From assembly GCF_000372725.1 (NCBI RefSeq), contig NW_005198167.1:500058-564057 (forward strand): 64,000 bases of DNA. Reading direction: 5' to 3'. The position numbers were made by a program, and so were the translations under genes. The stretch is from Emiliania huxleyi CCMP1516 (Eukaryota > Haptophyta > Isochrysidales > Noelaerhabdaceae). Below the pieces are notes generated by a model. The model had not been told where the DNA came from and did not search any database. It saw nothing but the letters and a program-made list of their open reading frames with translations. Below are positions 1 to 10,289 of the stretch, one piece after another (position 1 is the stretch's first letter; every line of letters begins with the position of its first letter).

Positions 1-144
1 GCCCACCTCGCTACGGCGGCCGTGCTGCTGCCGAGTGCCGCCGCGAGCGCGTGGATGCTTTTCCGCGAGGTGCCACCCTCGCAGCCGCCGCCCTCGCCGC
101 CCCAGGGAAGGGAAGCGACGCCGCCGCCGCCGCCCGCTCCCCCT

Positions 145-184
<40 letters not shown>

Positions 185-572
185 TCGCGCACGGGCCTCT
201 GCCGCCATTCGCCACGCCAGTGACGTCCGCCGCACCGCCGCCGCCGCCCTCCGCCCTCTCCCTTCCCGCGCCGCCGCCGGAGCTCGCGCCGGCAGCGCTC
301 GACGGGCGGGGGGGAGAGGAGCGGCCAGCTACCGGGCCGTTGCCCCCGCCCATCGCGCCGGGCCCCTGCACCCGGAGGCGGCTTGCGGCAGCCTTCCCGT
401 GTCTCCGTGCGACCCGCTTGGGTAGCCGCCATGTGTGGCCCGCTGCTGGAAAAAATCCGGGCTTTAGCTGGCGTATCTCGGGCCCACTTTAGAGTAGGGC
501 ATGATCTTAGGTGTTCTGGATAGCCCACAAGGGTCTTCTGTGGCATGGTAGCGGTGGTTTTGCGCGAGGCGT
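1..572. repeat. CCG-rich low-complexity edge region
   Basis: Dense CCG/GCC triplets (longest run about 146-183) keep several frames open on both strands, giving Pro-, Ala- or Arg-rich translations. No frame has a recognisable domain. It could be the low-complexity end of a gene cut by the window edge. I see no gene I can support. Confidence 0.6.
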
Positions 573-1223
573 TCATTCAAAAATCACCACCTCCCCCCCT
601 AAAGCTGCAGCAATAATATCAGCGATATCCTTCTCCCAATCCGGGGGGCGCAGTTCAAGGCTGATGCCGCGCTCCTCGCACACGACCTCCAGCTCAGCCA
701 GCGCCTTGCAGCCCTCGTCGCCGATCTGGTTGCGGTAGAGAGTGAGCGACTCGAGCCGCGGCGCTGCCCACTCCTTGATTTCGGCGGCCAGCGCCTTGCA
801 GCCCTCGTCGCCAATCTCGTTGCCGTCGAGCCAGAGCCACTTGAGCCGCGGCGCTGCCCCCTTTTTGCCGAGGGCGGCGGCCAGCGCCTTGCAGCCCTCG
901 TCGCTAATCTCGTTGTCAGAGAGCTTGAGCATCTCGAGCCGCGGCGCTGCCCCGCTCGCGAGGATTTCCGCCAGCTGCGCCGCCTCCGCGTCGCCCCAGC
1001 CGAGGTTGCTGCAGTCCAGTTGCATCTCGGTTTCCTCGGTTGCCTTGGCAAAGTGCTTCTTTACTACCTTTGATTTGATTGCAGCCAGATTCCGATCGGC
1101 GGCGCTCGGTGTCGTCTCAACAGACTCAGGCCATGCACAGCACTTCGTCGCGCTCGGGAGCAGTGCGGTAAGGAGAGAGGGAAAACAGCACTCGCGCCTT
1201 GCGCATTCGGGCCGCGCCCACAC
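573..1223 (-). CDS. Leucine-rich repeat protein (RNase-inhibitor-like LRRs), 5' end uncertain
   Basis: The open frame holds three to four LRRs of about 28-30 residues with the recurring core LxLxxNxIGDEGCKALA. A Cys/Arg tail follows (CEERGISLEL) and ends in GGEVVIFE and a stop. The first in-frame ATG is at 1025, giving about 150 residues. The frame stays open to a GTG at 1223, so the N-terminus may lie there or in an upstream exon. The repeats and the CEERGI tail closely match the larger LRR gene at 12108-14127, so the two are paralogues. RNase-inhibitor-type LRRs are protein-binding scaffolds. The ligand is unknown. No catalytic domain is visible. Confidence 0.75.
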   Translation of the reverse strand: MWARPECARRECCFPSLLTALLPSATKCCAWPESVETTPSAADRNLAAIKSKVVKKHFAKATEETEMQLDCSNLGWGDAEAAQLAEILASGAAPRLEMLKLSDNEISDEGCKALAAALGKKGAAPRLKWLWLDGNEIGDEGCKALAAEIKEWAAPRLESLTLYRNQIGDEGCKALAELEVVCEERGISLELRPPDWEKDIADIIAAALGGEVVIFE

Positions 1224-1225
1224 CT

Positions 1226-1973
1226 CTGCCTCGCCTCTCTCTACATGGAATCGAGGACAGAGTCACAAATGATCCCGCTTGTTGTGCATGTTTTTTTTGT
1301 TTGAGGTCGGGCAGTGCTGCTGTCTTCTCCACGCAGCAGCCGACGCCACCAGGCCTCGGTAGCTGAGCAGCAGGAGCCTCCTCGCTGCTGGCAGAGTTGC
1401 GCCTCTGTTTGCCGCCGCTAAGAGATCGTTGTTGCGGGAATCCAGGGAATCTAAAGGAATCTAGAATCTGTGGGTCCGAGCCACGTATCACGGGTGGATC
1501 CGAATTGCGCATCAGAGATCACACATCAGAGAGAGATTCGCTTCTTCGCAATTTTGCGACGCTTTTGCTTGTGAGATTGCGGTTACATGATTCGGCTTGG
1601 CGTCGCCATGCGATCGATCGTTTCGCTTCGAGAGTCTGTTCGTTTCTTAAGTTTGTTGGTGGCGAAAACAAAAACGAGCCTGAATTTATCGGCTCGACGG
1701 CTGGCAGCGACACGTGAGTCGTGACAGCACCGGTGCGCGGTGGTGCCTGATGCCTGTTGATGGTGCAAGCGCGTCTGCATACACAGCTTCGAGCTTGACG
1801 CAGCTCGCATTGATAGCATTTTAGCACATGGCGTGTTTGCACAAGATACCCTGTCACTGCGGCGAGAGTTGGGGCTGCGCGGCTACGGCTGTGCGGCCCC
1901 GCTGCGAGCGAGAGGTGGGCTGTGGTCGCGGGGAAGCCGCTGCGCAGCGTGGATGTGCCTACACCCGCGTGTC
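1226..1973. other. Intergenic, no gene seen
   Basis: Short overlapping frames on both strands have no recognisable domain. AT content rises around 1500-1700, as often seen near promoters or 3' ends here. No repeat shared with the rest of the window was noticed. Confidence 0.4.
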
Positions 1974-2894
1974 CTAGCCCCGAGCCTGCCCCCCTCCCGG
2001 CTCGACGCTCCGCAACACGCGCGCAATGTCCTCCACCACCGCCGCGTTGCCACACAGCACCTGCCCCTTGCCTGCACGCAGCGTGAAAGGGCCGCCGAGG
2101 TGGTCTCGGAAGACGCCGCCCGCCTCGTGCACGATGACATAGCCCGCCGCCACGTCCCACGGGCCTCCAAACCCGTCCTCAAAGTAGGCGTCCAGCCGGC
2201 CCGCGGCGACGTCGATCATGTTTTGCGCCGCGGACCCAGAGTTGCGCAGCCCGCGCAGGCTGGCTTGCAGAAGCGCGCCGATCCGGGCCGTGGCGAGCGT
2301 GTTCATCGCCGGGTTGCGCGACGCTCCCAGGTTGTTGACGACGAGCGCCTCGCCGACACCCGCCGCGCCGCCGACTCGTATGGGGCGGCCGTTGAGCGTT
2401 GCGCCGCCACCCTTTGTCGCCACGCACATCTCATCGAGCAGCGGGTTGAAGATGACACCGAGCACGAGTTCGCCTCGGACGGCGAGCCCTATCGACACTG
2501 TGACGGGCCAGTAGCCATGCACAAAGTTGGTCGTCCCGTCGAGGGGATCAATAATCCACGTCGGCTGCTCGCCAAGCTCGAGCGGCGCATCGGCGGCGCC
2601 TCCGCCGGCGAAGGTCGACTCCTCACCGATGAAGCAGTGTTTGGGGAAGCGCTCGCGGATCGTGCCGATGATGAGCTCCTCGCAGGCCTTGTCGGTGGCC
2701 GTCACGAGGTCGACCGATGCCTCTGCTGCCGGCGCTCCCTGCTCGCTCCCCTTGCTCTCGACAGCCACGCTGAGCTCGCCGCCGTCGCCGCCTCCCGCGC
2801 GCTGCGCGTGCGCCTCGCGGATCATCCGTCCCGCCGCGCGCGCCACCTGCACCGCCAGATCGCGGAACGCCGACAGATCGTCGAGGTCTGGCAT
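1974..2894 (-). CDS. Inositol monophosphatase family enzyme
   Basis: Single-exon frame of 306 residues from an ATG at 2894. The metal-dependent phosphatase signatures are all present in order: DLVTATDKACE (62-72), GEE (90-92), DPLDGTTN (117-124), LRNSGSAAQNM (216-226) and GPWDVAAG (244-251). These supply the Mg-binding Glu and Asp residues of the family. The length is slightly above the usual 260-280 because of a Gly/Ala insert at about residues 32-60. Members hydrolyse inositol-1-phosphate or related sugar and histidinol phosphates, normally in the cytosol. The exact substrate cannot be told from sequence. The large frame on the opposite strand is a shadow. Confidence 0.93.
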   Translation of the reverse strand: MPDLDDLSAFRDLAVQVARAAGRMIREAHAQRAGGGDGGELSVAVESKGSEQGAPAAEASVDLVTATDKACEELIIGTIRERFPKHCFIGEESTFAGGGAADAPLELGEQPTWIIDPLDGTTNFVHGYWPVTVSIGLAVRGELVLGVIFNPLLDEMCVATKGGGATLNGRPIRVGGAAGVGEALVVNNLGASRNPAMNTLATARIGALLQASLRGLRNSGSAAQNMIDVAAGRLDAYFEDGFGGPWDVAAGYVIVHEAGGVFRDHLGGPFTLRAGKGQVLCGNAAVVEDIARVLRSVEPGGGQARG

Positions 2895-4858
2895 TGGCTC
2901 CGCGACGCGATCTGTCCTCCCGCGATCGTCGAGGTGCGCGGGCGTCGGAGGAGGCCGGCCAGCGGGTTGTTTATTTTCTTTTTTCAGTGTGCCGGTGATA
3001 GTACTAGCACGCGCCAGTTCGCACCTGTGTCGAGCCTGTGTGCTGTGAGAGAGAGTTGTCTTGTTTAAATTCTTTTTTCAGGTATAGAAGAGCGTGTGTG
3101 TGGTGTGTGTGTAACTCTCAGGGGCAGTAGGTGGGCGAGCCTCGAGCGCGCTCATCTCGATCGTCAAGGCGTCGCTACGCGCGGTCTTCCGCGGGGGGAG
3201 CTTCGTCGACGGGTGCGGGACCGCGGCGCGGCTGGTGCTGCGGCGATGCCTCCGGCTGTTGCGGCGGGCGGCTTGCTGCTCGCGGCGATGGCGAAAAACT
3301 CGTCTCGCCGCACACCAAGGGCTTATGCTCTGTCGAGACGTGAGGCGTATGCGCCCAGGAGGGGAGGGCGCATGCGTAACGACGCTGCTAGAGATGCCTT
3401 TCGGGGCCCAGAGATAAAACTTCTGATGCCATGCGTGACCTAGTAGTGTCCCCAGCTATGGGCGTGTCCACGTTGGAGCCTGGTGTGGTGTGGACGCGAG
3501 AATAGCTCCGCCGTTCATGGAGGCAACCGATGCGAGTCGACTGGTGTGTGTCGTCGTGGTTTCGTATCAAGAATAATCACTCACGTATAAAAGAGCCAGG
3601 TTGCAACCCTAGTCTCGCACTGTGCTGTGAACGCTGCTGGTTGGCGTCGGTTGCGCAGCACCCCGTCCCCATCCAGGTCGTTGGTTGCTGCCACAGGTCC
3701 CGCACTATATGTAGTACAATGCCCCGTTCTCTGGATCATGCTTGTTGGCGTGGGGTACGTGGTTTGTATCGCGCGCCTTGCGGGGGGGGCGCGGAAAAGA
3801 GGAACCTCTTAGCGTCATCGCCATGGTGCTGCAAGCAGCGCCGGGCAACGACGGCTTACCGCCTCCCGGTCCCCCTCGGCATACCTCCGCTGCTTAATGT
3901 TTGACGACTCGAACCCGTGAAGCGTCCCCGTGCGCGGGTTACCCCGCACACGGGTCAGTCTGCCAGCCACGTATCCACGCAAGCGTGGTCCGCGTGCATG
4001 GCATACAGGCGTTCGCCAGACAGCGCAGAGGCTAGGCGACCCCGGGAAGGACTAGCTCAAGGGCAACGCAGCGTCACCAGCCGTTGGCGCGCAGAACAAG
4101 TCTGCGGCCCCCGGTTGGGACGAGTGCGCGACGCGGTTGAACCGCTCAATATGGCCGGCAGCTCGCGCTGCCGGCGGGGTTGGTTGGGGAGAACCGGCAC
4201 GGGGAAAGCCGGCCTCCCCGGAGGGGTCGCCCCCTGGAGGGGCCCCAAAGGGCCCCCCGGGGGGGCGGGGGCCCCCGCCCCGAGGGGCGGGGGCAGGTTC
4301 GTTGCTTAGCGCGATGGAGTCAACCCTTGTTGCCAAGTCGGCGAGCGTGTTGTGTATCGAGAGAGAGACCATAGCAGGTGCGAGAGCGGCGTCGTCCGGG
4401 GAGAGTGGTGGTGGGGGAGGGTCGACATCGAGGGCAAGTACGCATCGCGCTCCCCGAGATCGTCTCCGATCTCCCTCGCCTGCTCGCTCGGCACGTACTC
4501 GGACCATATCGCTCGAACACGAACTCGGGGGGCACGGCGAGGGTTAGCGACGGATGCGGCTTTAGGGTCGGTGGCGGGCGAGGGGAGGCTGACGGGGTTG
4601 GCTGGGGCTCGCCTGCCCAGTGGCCCCTCTGCCCCGACCACTTTATTTCCGCCCCGCGACGCGCCCCCCCTCTCCGCCCCGTCCCCTCCGCGTTCCTCAC
4701 GGCCCCGCGCAGGGCCATCCTGTTTATTCGGCACCCCCTTCACGCGGACCGTGCCCCACAATACGTATATAGGATGTCTCGTGGCGAGCCATAGTGCGTA
4801 AACACGTCACGCCAGCGTACGTGGCGCGCCGTAAACGCGCATCACATCAACGTGCTCA
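2895..4858. other. Intergenic, repeat fragments, no gene seen
   Basis: No frame here shows a domain. 3597-3633 holds a dispersed repeat that returns inverted near 14574-14611. 4195-4300 is a G/C-block region with near-palindromic G5C5 runs. A TATA-like string (cgtatatagg) lies at about 4765. The many overlapping frames are shadows caused by high GC. Confidence 0.45.
3597..3633 (+). repeat. Dispersed repeat copy (pair with 14574-14611)
   Basis: About 37 bp including gttgcaaccctagtctcgca. It recurs on the opposite strand at 14574-14611 in the 5' flank of the GT25 gene. Identity is nearly complete over this core. The function is unknown. Confidence 0.7.
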
Positions 4859-6382
4859 TCACGGCGTGTCAGCGCTCCAGCCGCCAAGGTGGGGCGGCAC
4901 CACGAGCTCCTGCGTGTCGGTATACCGGCCCTTGACGACGCGGTGCAGCTTCTCCATGAGGCGCGGCATGGCCTCCTTCAGCCGTAGAAGGGAGGGCGAC
5001 CCGGGCGAGAATATCGAAGGGGGTGTCGACGAGATACGTACCTCTTCCGGAAGCTTGCTCGCCATCAGCGCGTTGTTGAGGACGGCAGTCATCAGGTACT
5101 GGCAGCCTGTGTTCGCCTTGTCTCTCGCGTCGTAGTTACGCCTGGGGACGCCCCGCCACAGATCCTCCAGCTTACCCTGGAAGTAGAGGTGTGTGGCGAT
5201 GTTGCCCGACGGGCCCGCTGTGCCGGCAATGAGCTGCGGGCTCATCACCAGACCGCCGTCGCTGATCACAGGCTCGGCGGGCTGCCATCGAAAGTTGTCG
5301 GTGCAGTTGATCACAAATGTCCCCGGCGGCAACTGCTTCCGCGCGGTGGAGCCGTCGAGATGCCGCATCAACAGGGACGGCTGGCCCGCGTCCTGCTGGA
5401 TGCACAGCAGGTGCGCCTTTGTCACTTTTTGGTCCGAGGGGCTGAGCGCGGCTGCCATCTCTGCCACCTCCTGCGCAGATGCGGTGCCGTTGACAAAGGA
5501 GGCCGCGTCCGGAATCGGAGAGCGCAGGAGCCCTTTGGAAGCCACGTGGTTTAGCACCTCCAGGCCATTGGTGCCGTCGAAGATGTCGAACATCTCAATC
5601 ATCAGGTCGATGCCGTCGGCCGCGTCCGGATCGGACGGAGCCTGGGCTGGGAAGAGAACCTCCCGGCTCGCAAAGTACGTGCCCCGACCTGCGATGCAGT
5701 GGATGCGATGACTCGCGCCGGGCAGCTCGCGAGAGAGGCGCAGGATGACATCCATCGCAGTCTTTCCGCTGCCCACCACAAAGATTGGCGCAGCTCTGAA
5801 CTCTCCAAAGCGCATCTTAGCGATACAGCTCGGGCTGCCAACATCGCCAGGGCAGAGGGAGTGGACAGACAGGCCACCCGGCACGGGAAAGGGCGACTTA
5901 ATCGGCGTGTCGGCGCCCAACGCCTTGATCAGCCGAGACGCCACCACGCGGAGTTTCGCGCTCGGCTGCGCCATCCGGTGCACGCTGATTTCGACTTTCC
6001 CGTCATTTGTGCTGTGCCCATCAAAGTGGTGCTCAAACAGCTTGACGACGTCGAGGCTGCGCTCTGTGACGCACGCTTCCATTGTCTCCTCAAAATACTG
6101 GAGAATCTCCCGTTTGCTCGCCTGGTACGGAAAAGCCTTTTGCTGCGGAGCGAGCGAGAGCCATGGCCGCTCACCGATCCCGTACGCCAGGTGCGGCCCG
6201 TGCAGCCTCACAAAGTCGTACTGGTCTACCCACTGCCCACCCCATGTGCGCTCTCGCGCGATGACAACGACGCGAGCCGACTCGGGCAAGTACTTCGACG
6301 CGGCGTTCAGCACGTTGACGCCTTCCCATCCGGCTCCCACGATGCAGAGGTCGCATGCAAGCACCTCAGCGTCCGCCTCCAT
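4859..6382 (-). CDS. FAD/NAD(P)-dependent oxidoreductase, flavin monooxygenase-like
   Basis: 507 residues from the ATG at 6382; the frame continues upstream only to a GTG, so this ATG is preferred. The N-terminal Rossmann FAD site is IVGAGWEG (about 14-21), followed by a segment typical of flavin monooxygenases (WGGQWVDQYDFVRLHGPH). A second dinucleotide site FVVGSGKTAMD lies at about 201-211. A late INCTD motif fits the conserved region that contacts FAD. The architecture matches class B flavin monooxygenase-like or pyridine-nucleotide disulfide oxidoreductase-like enzymes. It is an intact single exon. The substrate is unknown, and an N-hydroxylating or Baeyer-Villiger role would be speculation. 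Confidence 0.85.
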   Translation of the reverse strand: MEADAEVLACDLCIVGAGWEGVNVLNAASKYLPESARVVVIARERTWGGQWVDQYDFVRLHGPHLAYGIGERPWLSLAPQQKAFPYQASKREILQYFEETMEACVTERSLDVVKLFEHHFDGHSTNDGKVEISVHRMAQPSAKLRVVASRLIKALGADTPIKSPFPVPGGLSVHSLCPGDVGSPSCIAKMRFGEFRAAPIFVVGSGKTAMDVILRLSRELPGASHRIHCIAGRGTYFASREVLFPAQAPSDPDAADGIDLMIEMFDIFDGTNGLEVLNHVASKGLLRSPIPDAASFVNGTASAQEVAEMAAALSPSDQKVTKAHLLCIQQDAGQPSLLMRHLDGSTARKQLPPGTFVINCTDNFRWQPAEPVISDGGLVMSPQLIAGTAGPSGNIATHLYFQGKLEDLWRGVPRRNYDARDKANTGCQYLMTAVLNNALMASKLPEEVRISSTPPSIFSPGSPSLLRLKEAMPRLMEKLHRVVKGRYTDTQELVVPPHLGGWSADTP

Positions 6383-6559
6383 GGGAGCACTAGCAGAGAA
6401 CAGCACGCCACAAGACGCGCGATACACACGAGCACAGGCACGCCGCGCAGCTGAGACGCCGAGGCGTTTGACAGATAAAAAAAAGCAGCCGCCTCGGGTC
6501 TGCTACTCGGCGTCGGCACGGCAACGAAAATACAGCGAGCCTGAATAATGAGAAAACGG

Positions 6560-6662
6560 GTGGAACCAAAGAAAGAAAGAAAGAAAACAGACAACCCAAG
6601 GGAGGGATGGGAGGACGGCACGCCGCCACCACACAGGGATTTTTTAAGGAGAGGAGTGTGAT
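6560..6662 (-). repeat. Dispersed repeat family B
   Basis: Contains gggagggatgggaggacgg with an adjacent (GAAA)n tract and a ccaccacacagggat segment. The same module is found in opposite orientation at 24742-24840, partly at 35758-35840, and as fragments near 23505-23550, 58130-58195 and 60525-60570. It has no coding potential. It may be a short interspersed element. Confidence 0.7.
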
Positions 6663-7257
6663 GCGCTAGCCGTCGCCCACCCTAGGGAGTCTACGGGTGG
6701 AACCACATCCCTTAGATGTGACCGCATGCTTTCTTTGTTCTCGGAACCTCTCGCCGAGCTCGAGCTGCAGGCAGGTGCGCAGGTCGCCGCCGGCTGCGCT
6801 GCGGCTCTCGCATTCGCTCTCCGTCGGCTTTTTTCCTCGGGCGGCGACGTGACGGCACCGTCGCGGAGTGCATAAACAAAATACAATTTGCCATCGTACT
6901 TTGAAGTGGCCTTGCGAGATGAAGCGGCACCGAAGAGCGGGCGCAGCACCAGGCAAGCGTGCAGCGTGCAGCGCAGGAAGTAAAGCGGCAAAGCCGGAAG
7001 AGGCGAGGGCTCTCCGTCGGAATGCGACTGACTGCCTGAACCACACGCTGCTGCTCCACGACCACTGCTCGTGCGGCCTCACCACCCGCGGCCGCCCTCT
7101 CCGCCGCGACGGCGGCCCGGCCTCGCCACGCGGCGAGCGACCACAACTCGGCGCCGCGGTCGTGAGCGCCGGCTGCCGTATCCCGGACGGCCTCGCCGTC
7201 GGCCCTGTGCGCGGCCGTGTGCACTGGTCTTTGGGCTTACGGCTGGAACTGTCATTT

Positions 7258-7680
7258 CGAGTTCCTTCTCTTAGGGGCCCTCTTGGGGCGCTCTTGGGCC
7301 GTCCTGGGCGCCCCTTGAGCCGTCTTGGGGCCCTCTTGGGCCGTCTTGCGGCCCTCTTGGGCCGTTTGGGGGCGATCTGGGGGGCCTCGGGCAGTCTTGG
7401 ACGCGGTTGAGTCAAATAACGAGTATGCCAAAACTGTATGATTGCCCAAGGGGTTGGGAGGATGTTTGCCTCTTGGGGCCCTCTCGAGGTCCTCTTGAAG
7501 CCGTCTTGGGGCGTCTTTGGGGCCTCCTGGGCCGTCTTGAAGCTATGGTGGGCCGTCCTGGACGCTGGAGCAGCCTGGAATTAATCTGGGGCCGTCCAGG
7601 AGCCATAGTGGAGCTCCGGGAGCCTCCCGGGGGAGCCGGGGGAACCCCGGGGGGGGCTCCGGGGAGGCCCCATCAGATGG
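7258..7680. repeat. Degenerate GGGCC[G/C]TCTTGG tandem array
   Basis: A degenerate unit of about 11-17 bp around gggccgtcttgg recurs over about 400 bp, interrupted at 7400-7470. Translations in any frame are repetitive (Arg/Pro/Lys or Leu/Gly), so the open frames here are compositional. No gene is claimed between 6663 and 7817. Confidence 0.65.
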
Positions 7681-7817
7681 GAGAAGGTTTGTCCACAGCT
7701 TGTGAAACCGGTAAAACCCGAGAGTGTGTCGAGGCTTTGGCGAACTTGTACTGTCGTACTTTTAGCTTACTGGGAGAAAAGAGAGAGGGGGTTGTGTTCT
7801 CTAGGCCCCTAGGGGCC

Positions 7818-8937
7818 CTACGCGCGGCGTGAGAGCTCGGAAGCGAGCTTAGCACGGCGATCGAGGATGGCACGGTTCACCCCCTTCACCGAAGCGATGG
7901 AGATGCGTTCCGCGTGGTGTGACACAAATGAGAGGCGGGAGTGGGGAGGGTACGCGGTGCGGTCAACGCCCGAGCGCTGAGCCTTGCGCGCAAGGCAGTT
8001 GATCTTTGCAACTGCAGGCGGCGAGAAGCCGCCGCCGAATGTCTCGTGGAGAAGCAGGTTGAACTTGTTTCGTTTGCCGAAGATCCCATCATGGTAGTGG
8101 CCACGCTGTGACTTGACGTAGCCTTGGCCGGTGGTGTGGTCGAACGCCCGTTGACCACGGAACCCGCGTTGCTTGCAGCCCATGTTTGCAAGGCGGGCGC
8201 GCTCTTCGGTGTTGCCGAAGGCGAACTTGTCTCCAACGGAGCCGGGGTTGCCTCCGGTGTCGGCGCGGCCGACCCCAACAGGCAAGCCACCCCGCAGGGG
8301 GGTCCAAAGTTTGACCTCACTGATCTCGTCTTTGCCCCCGGGAGCCTCGCCCGGCTCAGCCAGGTCGGTTTTGTAGCCCTCGTTGAACTGTTTGGTGAGC
8401 TCAGGTTTTTCGGCATCTCCCATAACGGGCCGGGAGATGGAGACGGCGGCGACACAATCGTACCAGGCGCGAAGTACGCCGTCGTGTGGGCGCCGCCGGG
8501 CGGCGTTGTTGAGGAACCAGTCGCCATGGTAGTCCTTTGCACCACCGACTGTGTCCCCAAGCTCGAGTGCCCGCGTGACAGTCGAGCGGCACTGCGAGAG
8601 GTGAAGACCGTTTCGGCGCTGAAGTTCGCCGATGAATATGTCGTCTGGAATGGTTGTGGCGTTGCTGCCGTCAAGTTTGGTGTCGAGCCACCGCCCCGCG
8701 TAAGGCTGCGAAGTTGAGACGTAGCGGATGGACTCGCGGTAACGTATCTTGGTGTCGCCGGGCTGCCAGTTGGCTGCTGTGTAGTCGTCAAGGGCGCGCC
8801 ACTCCTTCTGCAGATCGAACCAGTTCCAGATAGTCTCGATGGCAGCAAGCGCCCGCGCGTACGGGCTTCCTGATTTGCAAGTGCCATCGATGACTGACTC
8901 CGGTGTTGGAAGAGACTCAGAAGTGGGGAGGCTGTCT
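7818..8937 (-). CDS. Unrecognised conserved-looking protein, exon without start
   Basis: A continuous frame of about 372 codons runs from just after a stop near 8940 to a TAG at 7818. It has no early ATG; the first in-frame Met is about residue 172. Its composition is protein-like rather than the Ala/Arg/Pro bias of shadow frames. Segments include ARALAAIETIWNWFDLQKEW, FIGELQRRNGLHLSQCRST, WFLNNAARRRPHDG and a basic C-terminus (ILDRRAKLASELSRRA). The 5' end is probably an intron acceptor in this region. I do not recognise the family. A transposon- or phage-related origin is possible but not supported by a motif. Confidence 0.55.
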
Positions 8938-8939
8938 CA

Positions 8940-9537
8940 ACTTGTACGATAACCAATCGAAATGGTCGTCACGACCAACAATACTGGGCTGGGTCTTTAG
9001 GCATTGTGGGGTTGGCACTCCCATCGACCCTCATGACCTCCTGCGGTCTCTGAGACGGACACCAGTGGGTGTGGGACCACAGGCAGGATACACTCGAAGA
9101 CTGGGTAAGCAGTAGAGGTCGATACTCGACGCGTCCCACATGGTCTGTGTCGCTGTCGGCACGCTGTCGACAGGACGTCGAGCGACACCGGTGGCAGTGC
9201 CACCCAGGAGTGGTCGGGCGGTCTCCCGTCATGAGAGAGCCACCATGTGATCCGTATGATGGTTCCTGACAACCGCCTCAGTCAACTTTCGTCACAGTTC
9301 CCGCTCTGAGAGGAGCTGCGGGTCAGTTCGACAGCTGGAGCTGTGTCGCCGGCGTGCGGCGGCCTGCCTCCGGAGGTGCCTCTGAGGCGGACATTTTTGG
9401 TCACCGTGAGAGAACGCGTTCGAATTTTCACTCCGGAACTTCAACTCCACACGCGCACCGGCCAGGGCTACAATAGTGCCAGTGAGGCGAAGGCGCGAGT
9501 CGGAAGGCCGCGACCGTCAAGTGTTCCCGTCATTTTC
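8940..9537. other. Intergenic or intron, no gene seen
   Basis: Short frames on both strands without recognisable features. It could hold upstream exons of the frame at 7818-8937, but I cannot place them. Confidence 0.35.
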
Positions 9538-10122
9538 CTACAATCGCTGTGAACCCAGCCACGTAGCATAGGGGGGAAAGCCAAAGGTCTGAGACCCCTG
9601 GGCGCTGGCCTGAGGCCTGGTTAGGACCTCGGGCGAGCGCACCCAACCCCACAACAGAGACAACCCGAACACCAAACAGTGGGTGGGCAAGAAACTATCA
9701 CAGGGCGGGCGGTGGGGAAACGTGTCCGCGTACGCCTCGAAGAGGTCCGCTTCACCGAGGCTCGACCGCACGGTGTCCGCAGTCATGTACTCCGCCATCA
9801 GCTCGGCCGAGGCAATGATCTGCTCCTCCTCAAACGGCAAGTGTCGCCCGGCCCGCTCCGACTTGAGCACCTCGGTGATGTCCTCTGCTTCAGTCCCCGC
9901 AGCCACTCCGCCCTCGGCCTCGCCGAGGGCCATGACCAAACGCGCAACGAGAGAGACCCCTGTCTCTCTCCAACAGCTCGGCTGCGCCTTGACCCCGTGG
10001 GACGCACGTAGAACTTCCACGTGACAAGGAGCCTTGTAATGAAACCGAGCGCCGACTTGAACCTTCCCACGGTACGTCGCCGCAAAGCATCTTATCTCCT
10101 GCGTTCGCATTTGGGCGGCCAT
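9538..10122 (-). CDS. Hypothetical protein, unrecognised
   Basis: 194 codons from an ATG at 10122. The central part has a natural-looking acidic/helical composition (VSLVARLVMALGEAE, EDITEVLKSERAG, FEEEQIIASAELMAEYM). The C-terminal third looks non-coding and may be intron. No domain is recognised and no homologue is visible in the window. It may be a partial gene model or a chance frame. Confidence 0.35.
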   Translation of the reverse strand: MAAQMRTQEIRCFAATYRGKVQVGARFHYKAPCHVEVLRASHGVKAQPSCWRETGVSLVARLVMALGEAEGGVAAGTEAEDITEVLKSERAGRHLPFEEEQIIASAELMAEYMTADTVRSSLGEADLFEAYADTFPHRPPCDSFLPTHCLVFGLSLLWGWVRSPEVLTRPQASAQGSQTFGFPPYATWLGSQRL

Positions 10123-10289
10123 CGCAACACTCCCTAGCTCAACTGTCGACCCTAGCGGGTCGCCAGCCGATCGTCATAGGCGAGGCGGTAGTAAAGGTAG
10201 AGGGCAACCAGACTTTAATGGTTGGCACTCGCTTCCGCGCCCACGCGACTAGCGGCAGGAGACGTGGCCTCACATCTCCGCGGCGTCGC

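Noticed and set aside
1833-3068. Long plus-strand frame of about 411 codons over the IMPase gene
   Set aside because: It is antisense to a clear IMPase gene and has an Arg/Ala/His-biased composition without motifs, so it is a GC-driven shadow.
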